From an uncultured Clostridia bacterium (GTDB lineage: Bacteria > Bacillota > Clostridia > Oscillospirales > QAKW01): 12,544 nucleotides of DNA. Shown in pieces: positions 7,198 to 12,544 of this stretch. Each line of letters opens with the position of its first letter. The first letter of the stretch is position 1. The stretch spans positions 1 through 12,544 of the forward strand of contig CALXGU010000026.1 of assembly GCA_944387905.1 (NCBI GenBank), read 5' to 3'. Made by a program: the position numbers and the translations under genes. The notes under the pieces are model-generated. The model was not told the DNA's origin and did not search any database. It was given only the letters and a program-made list of their open reading frames with translations.

Positions 7198-7587
7198 TCA
7201 GAATGGTAATTCTCCGTATTCCACCTGCTTTTGTCTATCCTCTTTTTTCTTGTGTTCAAAGAAATGGAACCGCCAGGGCGAATCAAAGTCTTGCACGAAG
7301 TAATGATTATTGAAGGTACGCGGTGTTCCGCTTTCAGTAACACCGCCGTGATAGTGCCTCTTGATATAGCGGCGCTCCTCTAAAACTTTAATGCGGCTTT
7401 GTACGGTGGTGGGAGAAATATCCAGAGTCTTTGCAATGGTAGGTATGCTTGGCCAGCATTCACCTTTGGCACCGGCGCAACTCACAAGGTACGCATAGAT
7501 CATAAAGGTGTATGGATCCAAGTCCATTTTGAAAATATCGTTGGGCAGCATAAAGAAGCCGTCTTGTTTTTCATATTTCTTTTTCAT
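7198..7587 (-). CDS. Winged helix-turn-helix protein (HTH_36-like)
   Basis: A 129-residue protein. Residues about 13-78 (FMLPNDIFKMDLDPYTFMIYAYL, then CWPSIPTIAKTLDISPTTVQSRIKVLEERRYI) form a winged helix-turn-helix like that of plasmid and ICE initiator-type or regulatory proteins. The C-terminus is short and basic (EHKKKEDRQKQ). It could be a replication initiator-like protein or a transcriptional regulator of the mobilization operon; the sequence does not decide. The start at 7587 forms an ATGA overlap with the upstream gene and has AAAGGAG about 8 bases upstream; an earlier ATG at 7623 lies inside the upstream gene with a more distant site, so I reject it. Translation is probably coupled. 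Confidence 0.8.
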   Translation of the reverse strand: MKKKYEKQDGFFMLPNDIFKMDLDPYTFMIYAYLVSCAGAKGECWPSIPTIAKTLDISPTTVQSRIKVLEERRYIKRHYHGGVTESGTPRTFNNHYFVQDFDSPWRFHFFEHKKKEDRQKQVEYGELPF

Positions 7588-7799
7588 CGCCCTGCTCCTT
7601 TCTCTGCCTGTGTCGCGATCCATTTTATAAACTGCTCCTTCGGGATCACGATTCTCCCTCGTACTTTTACACTGGGAAAGCCTTTTTCTTTTGTCAGCTC
7701 ATAGGCGCTTGTCCGACTCACGCCAAGCACCGCACTTAGTTCCTGCACCGATAACATCAGCGGCAGGTCGTCGAAACTTTTATAATCCGATCGCTTCAT
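7584..7799 (-). CDS. Excisionase-type small HTH protein
   Basis: A 71-residue protein. Residues about 15-64 (LSVQELSAVLGVSRTSAYEL, then FPSVKVRGRIVIPKEQFIKWI) are the MerR-like winged helix (HTH_17) of excisionases and small regulators. In integrative elements such proteins bend DNA at the attachment site and steer the integrase to excision, or regulate the operon. Here it is the first mobilization gene, about 2.5 kb from the integrase, so either role is possible. AAAGGTGAT lies 4-5 bases before the ATG. The stop overlaps the next gene as ATGA. Confidence 0.82.
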   Translation of the reverse strand: MKRSDYKSFDDLPLMLSVQELSAVLGVSRTSAYELTKEKGFPSVKVRGRIVIPKEQFIKWIATQAEKGAGR

Positions 7800-7839
7800 T
7801 TTTCATCACCTTTCTAACGAAAATATCTTTTCTCTACAA

Positions 7840-7848
7840 ATTTTACCA
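7840..7848 (-). promoter_or_regulatory. Possible extended -10 promoter of the mobilization operon
   Basis: The - strand reads TGGTAAAAT about 40 bases upstream of the excisionase-like gene, a near match to an extended -10 (TGnTATAAT). I see no good -35. No terminator separates it from the upstream HEPN gene, so read-through is also possible. Confidence 0.35.
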
Positions 7849-7891
7849 TAGCACATCTGTCGAAAAAGAGAAAAATATGTGTGGTATAGAT

Positions 7892-8353
7892 TTACGCAGC
7901 AAATTTTGCACAGTTCTTAATCTTTTCGCGAAGGTTATTTTGATTAAGAATGTTATATAATTGATAAATTCTTTTTAGTGTTTCAGAGGAAATGAAAATA
8001 TCTGCCGTGATTTTGCCTGAGTTATTCTTATCAATGAAATGGTATTTGACAATCTTTCCGGGAGTAATAATAACATGATTATGCGCAATTGAATTTCTAA
8101 GGTGTTTAAATAGAGATTCTGCTCCTGAATTGATGAAACAAATATGCTCTTTAGCGGTGAATTCTGGTACTCCATCTTTCAGTGTATAAACATGAATAAG
8201 GTTTTTAAGCTCTTTGTTAATTTGCCTTGTTAGTTTCTTTTTTGTTTCCGTTGAAAAATAAATAAATTTTTCTTCATTCGTAATAATGTCTAAAGTTTCA
8301 ATCCACCAATCCTTGTCTTTTCCTGTTAAAGCAATTCTAAAAAAGTTATTCAT
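7892..8353 (-). CDS. HEPN-domain-like protein, candidate RNase/abortive-infection factor
   Basis: A 153-residue, mostly helical protein without signal peptide or membrane segment. The helix GAESLFKHLRNSIAHNHV (about 77-94) carries R86-x4-H91 (RNSIAH), the HEPN motif that forms a metal-independent RNase active site in toxins, Abi proteins and CRISPR ancillary nucleases. Residues 95-120 form a short beta-rich insertion (IITPGKIVKYHFIDKNN), also seen in some phage-defence HEPN proteins. The start at 8353 has AAAGAGGT 6 bases upstream. No MNT nucleotidyltransferase antitoxin is adjacent; the neighbours are a divergent Xre regulator and, downstream on the same strand, the excisionase-like gene. 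Many HEPN proteins are not nucleases, so the function stays a hypothesis. Confidence 0.68.
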   Translation of the reverse strand: MNNFFRIALTGKDKDWWIETLDIITNEEKFIYFSTETKKKLTRQINKELKNLIHVYTLKDGVPEFTAKEHICFINSGAESLFKHLRNSIAHNHVIITPGKIVKYHFIDKNNSGKITADIFISSETLKRIYQLYNILNQNNLREKIKNCAKFAA

Positions 8354-8592
8354 TTTTAAACCTCTTTCTATCTTTGATATAATAATTCTAACAAACTATG
8401 TGTCCCATAAAACGGACTGTGATACAGTTTGCAAAAAAATATGCAAGTGATGATTACGTCGCGCATTTTGGAAAGACTGTCAAAATCAACTTGCAGTTTA
8501 AAAATATTAAAATGGTTGTATATGGACGTTATTATGTTATTTGATATAATATAATCAGAACCGGTTCAATAAAAATAATGGAGATAAATACT
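8354..8592. promoter_or_regulatory. Divergent intergenic region between HEPN and Xre genes
   Basis: 239 bases between two divergent genes. Extended -10 sequences TGATATAAT occur on the + strand at 8375-8383 and 8542-8550; the second lies about 40 bases before the Xre gene and could pair with TGGACG (8523-8528, 16-base spacer). A small inverted repeat ACTGT/ACAGT (8416-8420, 8424-8428) with a 3-base centre is a possible operator. A 48-codon open frame without ribosome binding site occupies 8398-8544. No clear promoter for the HEPN gene was found. Confidence 0.45.
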
Positions 8593-9351
8593 ATGAGTAG
8601 TAACTTTTCAAACAACTTTAAATCACTTAGAAAAAAGCGTTCTTTAACGCAAGAACAAATTGCTGAAACTTTAGGCGTTTCCTGTCAGGCGGTAAGCAAA
8701 TGGGAAACTAATTCTTCTTATCCTGATATATCGCTTCTCCCAATTATTGCAGATTATTTCGGAGTGTCTGTAGATTATCTTATCGGACATGATACGAGTA
8801 GACGATTTGAGGAAATTGATAGAGTTTGTTTGTTTGCTGATAATCTATTCACGGAAAATCGTTATATGGAATCAATTCCTATTCTTCGTGAAATGCTAAT
8901 TAAACATCCCGGCAATGAAAAACTTATGTACTATCTTGCATGGGCTTTATCCGGAACATTAAATGAGTCTAAAGAAAACTACGAAGAAGCAATTATTTTA
9001 TATCATAAGATTCTTGAAATCAGCACTGATACTGAAATGAGAAACAAGGTGTCCAGAGATCTGGTTTATCGTTATTCTACCAAGGGTGAATTAGATAAAG
9101 CTTTGTCATATGCAAATATTTTGCCTTCATTTGATTTGTGTCGTGAATATAATCTTGGTAGGGGAAATATTTTTGAAGGGAGAAAACTGTCTGAACAATT
9201 ACAATCAAACATTCAACTGTTTGGAAAAGCTATGCTTGAATGTTTAGAATATTTTGAAGGGCCCTACATTTTCACAGAGGAAGAAAAACTGCCTTACGAT
9301 ACTGAAACAGTAAAGAAAAAAATATCTTTGCTTAAAGAGATTCTTGAATAA
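8593..9351 (+). CDS. Xre-family HTH regulator with TPR-like C-terminus (1)
   Basis: A 252-residue transcriptional regulator. Residues about 8-65 are a Cro/C1-type helix-turn-helix (LRKKRSLTQEQIAETLGVS, CQAVSKWE, SYPDISLLPIIADYFGVS). Residues 80-200 are helical repeats of TPR character (NRYMESIPILREMLIKHPGN; YEEAIILYHKILEI; GELDKALSYANIL), likely for dimerisation or ligand/peptide sensing. The start at 8593 is preferred because GGAG lies 9 bases upstream; the ATG at 8578 overlaps that site. It is divergent from the HEPN gene and may repress it, a common arrangement, but no operator is proven. A terminator follows. It is markedly AT-rich. Confidence 0.9.
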   Translation: MSSNFSNNFKSLRKKRSLTQEQIAETLGVSCQAVSKWETNSSYPDISLLPIIADYFGVSVDYLIGHDTSRRFEEIDRVCLFADNLFTENRYMESIPILREMLIKHPGNEKLMYYLAWALSGTLNESKENYEEAIILYHKILEISTDTEMRNKVSRDLVYRYSTKGELDKALSYANILPSFDLCREYNLGRGNIFEGRKLSEQLQSNIQLFGKAMLECLEYFEGPYIFTEEEKLPYDTETVKKKISLLKEILE

Positions 9352-9367
9352 AGCAATCTAATTGACA

Positions 9368-9405
9368 ACAATAAAAACCAAGCCCTCGGACTTGGCTTTT
9401 ATTGT
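9368..9405 (+). terminator. Terminator after the first Xre gene
   Basis: Arms ACAATAAAAACCAAG (9368-9382) and CTTGGCTTTTATTGT (9391-9405) pair at 14 of 15 positions around an 8-base loop, with a T-rich 3' side. It is 16 bases after the stop codon. A related CCAAG/CTTGG hairpin is cut by the right end of the window. Confidence 0.8.
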
Positions 9406-9440
9406 GTAGAAATATTTTCAAAAACATCGGGATAGTTCAT

Positions 9441-9457
9441 TTATATCATTGATATAA
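9441..9457. repeat. Perfect 17-bp palindrome, possible operator
   Basis: TTATATCA, one central T, then TGATATAA: two perfect 8-base half sites. It lies between the terminator of the first Xre gene and the promoter of the second, about 65-80 bases upstream of the latter's -10. A dimeric Xre protein could bind it; the AT-rich composition makes chance or a -10-like sequence possible. Confidence 0.45.
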
Positions 9458-9517
9458 TTTTTCAACTTTGAGTTAAATACGGGTTTACTATCGATATCTG
9501 TACATTGCAAGTTTTAA

Positions 9518-9531
9518 TGATATACTATAAT
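9518..9531 (+). promoter_or_regulatory. Putative promoter of the second Xre gene
   Basis: TGATATACT (9518-9526) overlaps a perfect TATAAT (9526-9531), about 45 bases before the start codon. TTGCAA (9505-9510) could be a -35, though only 15 bases separate it from TATAAT. The sequence TATAATCAGAA is shared with the promoter region of the first Xre gene (8550-8560). Confidence 0.5.
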
Positions 9532-9574
9532 CAGAAGCAGACGTCAGCTTACTATTACTCAATGGAGGTTCATT

Positions 9575-10648
9575 ATGAAAATGAATATTGGCTCAAATAT
9601 TAAGCGTTTGCGTACTACAAAAAATATCACCCAAGAACAGCTTGCCGTTGCGATGAATGTTACGTGTGCCGCAGTAAGCAAATGGGAAAGAGGCGAAACC
9701 TATCCCGATATTACACTTTTGCAACCATTGGCATATTATTTTGGAGTAACGCTTGACGAACTTATGGACTACAACCAAGAAAAAATTCAAACTGAGATTG
9801 ACGAAGTAATCGAACTTTATAAAAAGCATTGGAACGATGATGAAGGACGCAAAATCATTGTTAAGGCATATCATGATTATCCAAATAATTATGAAATAAT
9901 GTATCGATATATGTGGAACATCGGAGGGGATATGGCAGATAATGATTCTGAGGTTCTTATTGCTCATAAGGATGAATTCCTTGAAATTTGTAACAAGATA
10001 TTGGATGGATGCACGGAGGAAAGCCTTAGACTTGGGGCATGGAATATGCGAGCAAAAATACTTCATGCAGAGAAAAAGACTGAAGAAGCATTTAAAATCT
10101 ATCAAACTAAGTTTGCGGATTGGTTCTCTACAAGCGGACAAAAGATAGAACAACTGTTTGCCAAAGATACAAGCGAGTATTATTATCACGTGCAAAAAAA
10201 TATGTACGAGCTTATAAACTTTGCTGCAGATAAACTTGGCAGAACTATATTTTTCAACCCTTCACTTTCTATTGAAGATAAGACCAAACGTGCTATTAGT
10301 TGTGGTGATTTAATGCTGCAAGTGTTCGAAGAAACTAACGAAGCATTCTTTCTTATGCTCGCTTGGTCTTTACTTGGAAGAATAGAAAACGATCTTTGTT
10401 ATCGTGGTGGCACAGATGAACAAGTGATTGCGGTTTTGGATAAAAATATGTGGGTCGCGAAAAAATTAGAAGAATTAAGAGTAGAAAACGAATATTTAGA
10501 TTGTGCTCTTGAACATATCTCCGGCAAAAATATTTTTGAACGAAAGCTTAAGTTATGTTCTAATGCTACGATTGGTAGACGAGCAGAATTATTAATGAAC
10601 CCAAACTATAAAACGGTTTTGGATAAATACAGACAACATTGCTATTGA
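9575..10648 (+). CDS. Xre-family HTH regulator with TPR-like C-terminus (2)
   Basis: A 357-residue regulator. Residues about 5-62 are a Cro/C1-type helix-turn-helix (IKRLRTTKNITQEQLAVAMN, CAAVSKWERGETYPDITLL, YFGVTLDELM). The remaining 290 residues are helical, without a known catalytic motif; segments such as YHDYPNNYEIMYRYMWNIG and AKILHAEKKTEEAFKIY match the third Xre protein in this window in spacing and key residues (YPNNY), so the two are paralogs. GGAGG lies 6 bases before the ATG at 9575. It is a separate unit from the first Xre gene, which ends at a terminator. No ligand or target can be named from sequence. Confidence 0.9.
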   Translation: MKMNIGSNIKRLRTTKNITQEQLAVAMNVTCAAVSKWERGETYPDITLLQPLAYYFGVTLDELMDYNQEKIQTEIDEVIELYKKHWNDDEGRKIIVKAYHDYPNNYEIMYRYMWNIGGDMADNDSEVLIAHKDEFLEICNKILDGCTEESLRLGAWNMRAKILHAEKKTEEAFKIYQTKFADWFSTSGQKIEQLFAKDTSEYYYHVQKNMYELINFAADKLGRTIFFNPSLSIEDKTKRAISCGDLMLQVFEETNEAFFLMLAWSLLGRIENDLCYRGGTDEQVIAVLDKNMWVAKKLEELRVENEYLDCALEHISGKNIFERKLKLCSNATIGRRAELLMNPNYKTVLDKYRQHCY

Positions 10649-10674
10649 AATAGTATTTACCGGTATGTTATAAT
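10645..10674 (+). promoter_or_regulatory. Promoter of the PLMP-like gene
   Basis: TTGAAA (10645-10650) overlaps the stop codon of the second Xre gene, and TATAAT (10669-10674) follows after 18 bases with a TG one base before it (extended -10). Downstream, the 63-base leader contains TTGAAAT (10679-10685) and ATTTCAA (10715-10721), which could fold. Confidence 0.7.
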
Positions 10675-10730
10675 AGTATTGAAATCGGGGAAGAAACCCA
10701 TAACAAAAAACGAAATTTCAATTCATCTAT

Positions 10731-10749
10731 AAAGGGGATGACACCCATC
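10731..10749 (+). promoter_or_regulatory. Misplaced ribosome binding site / possible ATC start
   Basis: AAAGGGG at 10731-10737 touches the ATG at 10738 directly, too close to serve it. The in-frame ATC at 10747 lies 9 bases after the G-run, the normal distance, and begins IEKN. Initiation at ATC, or a start codon mutated from ATG, would explain this. Confidence 0.4.
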
Positions 10750-11208
10750 GAAAAAAACATCAGAGTTGTAGATGAGCAAGGAAACGAATATGAAGCGACC
10801 TATCCCAAAAGGGCAAAAGGTCTTGTAAAAAACGGCAGGGCACGCTTCATTAATGAGAATACAATTTGCCTTGCGTGTCCTCCGGAAAATATGGAGGTAA
10901 ATATGTCTATTACACCAAAAGAAATTTGGGAACGTATTGTTGCCACACAAAATCAATTAGAAAGTGTTGATAAAATTCTTTTCAAAGTACAATGTATCGA
11001 AGAATCCGGACAATATGTTGAAATAGAAGATACGGATTCAGAACATTATGGAAAACCGTTAGAATACTCTTCAGAAGTTGCGCTTGAAAAAATACAAGCA
11101 ATTAAAGAAATTGTCTTTAGACGGGAACAAACTTTAAAGCAATTACTTGATTTTTATATTAGTGAATATAAAAATTGCAATGTAAATGTCGATGAAAATA
11201 AAGATTAA
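10738..11208 (+). CDS. Conserved small protein with PLMP/RRXRR-like N-terminal domain
   Basis: A 156-residue protein of unknown function. Residues 7-48 (IRVVDEQGNEYEATYPKRAK, GLVKNGRARFINENTICLAC) follow the pattern of the PLMP/RRXRR domain found at the N-terminus of IscB-type proteins: D-x-x-G, then P-x-RA-x-x-L-x-K-x-GRA and a closing hydrophobic strand. No RuvC or HNH domain follows, so it is not IscB. Residues 55-150 are helical (EIWERIVATQNQLESVDKIL and IQAIKEIVFRREQTLKQLLD), probably coiled coil. The start is uncertain: ATG 10738 is too close to AAAGGGG, ATC 10747 is spaced better. A second GGAGGT at 10893-10898, 4 bases before ATG 10903, could start a shorter form of the C-terminal part. 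It has its own promoter and terminator. Confidence 0.75.
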   Translation: MTPIEKNIRVVDEQGNEYEATYPKRAKGLVKNGRARFINENTICLACPPENMEVNMSITPKEIWERIVATQNQLESVDKILFKVQCIEESGQYVEIEDTDSEHYGKPLEYSSEVALEKIQAIKEIVFRREQTLKQLLDFYISEYKNCNVNVDENKD

Positions 11209-11256
11209 CGGTTTGAAACATATTTTATTTATGACTTAAACACAAAAACCAAAACA

Positions 11257-11288
11257 AAAAAGAACGAAGTGTGCGCTTCGTTCTTTTT
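11257..11288. terminator. Bidirectional terminator between convergent genes
   Basis: Perfect 13-bp stem: AAAAAGAACGAAG (11257-11269) and CTTCGTTCTTTTT (11276-11288) around a 6-base loop. T-runs occur on both strands, so it can end both the rightward PLMP-like gene and the leftward third Xre gene, which stops at 11304. Confidence 0.88.
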
Positions 11289-11303
11289 ATATAAAAATAG
11301 TTT

Positions 11304-12395
11304 TTACAGCATTGATTCTATCTTTTCAAACTCCGGTGTATTACGAATAGAATCAAAGGCGGTATCCGAAAGCCAACTGTTGCGCATTATTTCTGTTAAC
11401 GGTCGAGTATCGGCAGTTTCAAAATCGGTTTGCTTTACTTTGACGTTGCCAAGCAACAAAGAGTTATACTCATCTATTTCAGGACGACCGTCAAAATCTA
11501 TTGCTCTTTTTGCGGCTGATTCTAAATGCTTATAAACAGATTTTTCATCTCCGATTTTTGCATATAGTTTTGCTTTCTCATAATTAATTTGAGAGTTCCC
11601 ATACGTGCTGATAACGTTGTAATTTCCGTCAGTAATCAAATTATCCAATTCGCCTAATTTTTCTATTACGGAAATTGATTCTTTAGGTGTTAATTTTTCA
11701 CAGGTAGCCAAAAGCCAAATGAAATTACTGAGCATATCGTAACTTTTTTTGATTTGTTTTTGCAAAAACGGCAATTTTTCATCTTCTTTCAAAGCCTCCC
11801 ACATCTGATTTTCTCTGCAAAGTATCATAGGCGGTAATTTTTCGTAGATTTCTCTGCCTTTTTCTTTTCTGCCTTGCTCACAATGGTTAAATGCCAGCCT
11901 TGCCATTGCCTCTAACCGAATATTCTGATTCGGACAATATTTCATTATCCGTTCACCTAACGAAGTGATTTCGGCATCATACTTTTCCATATTTTCTTTC
12001 CAATTATCAATATTGCCCGTTTCATCACCTGATATAAATAGCGCATACATAAGTTTGTTTAATAGAGCATAATTGTTTGGATATTCTTTCACACCGCTAC
12101 GGGCTATTGAAATACATTCATCAATTTTACCTTTGCTTATAGCCTGCTGAAAACGGCTCAAATACTCGTCAACCTTCTTGATTTCAGTTATGTTGTCAAC
12201 ACCTAATAATTTATCGACTGTTGTTTCAAATATTTGTGCCATTACAGGTAAAAGCTCCATATCGGGATAACAAACACTGAGTTCCCATCTCGATACCGAT
12301 TGACATGAAACGTTCAACATTTCAGCTAACTGTTCTTGTGTTATATCCTTCAATTTGCGAAGTGATTTGATGTTTTCTCCAATTAATAATTTCAT
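11304..12395 (-). CDS. Xre-family HTH regulator with TPR-like C-terminus (3)
   Basis: A 363-residue regulator. Residues about 3-62 are a Cro/C1-type helix-turn-helix (IKSLRKLKDITQEQLAEMLN, CQSVSRWELSVCYPDMELL). Helical repeats follow (VDEYLSRFQQAISKGKIDEC, KEYPNNYALLNKLMYAL, EQGRKEKGREIYEKLP, AKLYAKIGDEKSVYKHLESA), TPR-like in character. It is a paralog of the second Xre protein. The start at 12395 is chosen because AAAGAGG lies 8 bases upstream and the HTH begins at once; the longer open frame to 12536 is translated promoter DNA. It is convergent with the PLMP-like gene and shares its terminator. No target can be named. Confidence 0.9.
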   Translation of the reverse strand: MKLLIGENIKSLRKLKDITQEQLAEMLNVSCQSVSRWELSVCYPDMELLPVMAQIFETTVDKLLGVDNITEIKKVDEYLSRFQQAISKGKIDECISIARSGVKEYPNNYALLNKLMYALFISGDETGNIDNWKENMEKYDAEITSLGERIMKYCPNQNIRLEAMARLAFNHCEQGRKEKGREIYEKLPPMILCRENQMWEALKEDEKLPFLQKQIKKSYDMLSNFIWLLATCEKLTPKESISVIEKLGELDNLITDGNYNVISTYGNSQINYEKAKLYAKIGDEKSVYKHLESAAKRAIDFDGRPEIDEYNSLLLGNVKVKQTDFETADTRPLTEIMRNSWLSDTAFDSIRNTPEFEKIESML

Positions 12396-12458
12396 AACGT
12401 ATACCTCTTTGATTAAAGATTGAAGGTGCGCAACTTCTGATTTTATTTTACGTTTTAT

Positions 12459-12467
12459 ATTATACCA
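12459..12467 (-). promoter_or_regulatory. Extended -10 promoter of the third Xre gene
   Basis: The - strand reads TGGTATAAT (complement of 12459-12467), a perfect extended -10 about 65 bases upstream of the start codon. I see no convincing -35, which extended -10 promoters can do without. Confidence 0.6.
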
Positions 12468-12518
12468 TATCAACCACTCATTGATTGATAATTTTTCACT
12501 ATCATGGTGATTAATAAC

Positions 12519-12544
12519 GATAAAAGCCAAGTACAAGGACTTGG
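12519..12544 (-). terminator. Terminator cut by the right edge of the window
   Basis: On the - strand, CCAAGT, a 6-base loop and ACTTGG are followed by CTTTTAT. It would end a leftward gene lying beyond the window, and resembles the hairpin at 9368-9405 in stem and tail. Confidence 0.6.

Noticed and set aside
9593..10195. 200-codon open frame on the - strand
   Set aside because: Antisense to the second Xre gene; the Cys/Ile/Phe-rich product is typical of antisense AT-rich coding DNA.
10738..11208. PLMP-like gene as an IscB/OMEGA system with guide RNA
   Set aside because: No RuvC or HNH domain, no adjacent conserved non-coding RNA candidate and no transposon ends are visible; only the N-terminal domain resembles it.
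8375..12467. TGATATnnTATAAT-like motif upstream of all three Xre genes as a shared operator
   Set aside because: The common part is explained by extended -10 promoter consensus (TGnTATAAT); without binding data a shared regulator site is not supported.
2798..12544. Second copy of the tRNA-Trp 3' end as attR
   Set aside because: I looked for GGTTCAAGTCC and TGCCCCT to the right of the tRNA and found no convincing copy; the right end must be outside or use another target.
1..12544. CRISPR array
   Set aside because: No regularly spaced repeats of 20-40 bases were seen anywhere in the window.

Overview
The window looks like a Gram-positive Firmicute of the class Clostridia, probably an Oscillospiraceae/Ruminococcus-like gut or rumen bacterium. 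This rests on the gene order rpsM-rpsK-rpsD-rpoA-rplQ, strong AGGAGG-type ribosome binding sites, a four-cysteine (C+) S4 protein, and accessory genes of clostridial type. The genus is an inference; no taxonomic marker was compared.

Left region (1-2797, + strand): the end of the ribosomal alpha operon, with the 3' end of rpsM, then complete rpsK, rpsD, rpoA and rplQ, closed by a strong intrinsic terminator. Next comes a tRNA-Trp(CCA) gene with a near-consensus promoter and its own terminator. This is ordinary core chromosome.

Middle region (about 2840-8353, all genes on the - strand): a compact mobilizable element inserted beside the tRNA. In transcription order it holds a HEPN-type protein, a small excisionase-like DNA-binding protein, a winged-helix protein (ATGA overlap with the preceding gene), a 340-bp non-coding region rich in inverted repeats that is the best oriT candidate, a ribbon-helix-helix accessory protein, a MobP3/MobL-type relaxase (ATGA overlap), a tyrosine recombinase, and an HNH-like nuclease with its own promoter. 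Three direct AGCATCAA repeats lie between tRNA and HNH gene and could be arm-type integrase sites. No conjugation (type IV secretion) genes are visible, so it reads as an IME that borrows transfer machinery, or as one end of a larger element.

Right region (8593-12544): visibly more AT-rich. It holds three separate HTH (Xre) regulators with helical, TPR-like C-terminal regions (two on +, one on -), and a small protein whose N-terminal 45 residues resemble the PLMP/RRXRR domain known from the N-terminus of IscB-like proteins. These may be cargo or regulators of the element; its right boundary is not in the window.

The points most worth a second look are the solitary HEPN gene divergent from an Xre regulator, the HNH gene at the tRNA-proximal edge, the oriT-like region, the PLMP-like protein with an odd start site, and the local cluster of Xre-TPR paralogs.
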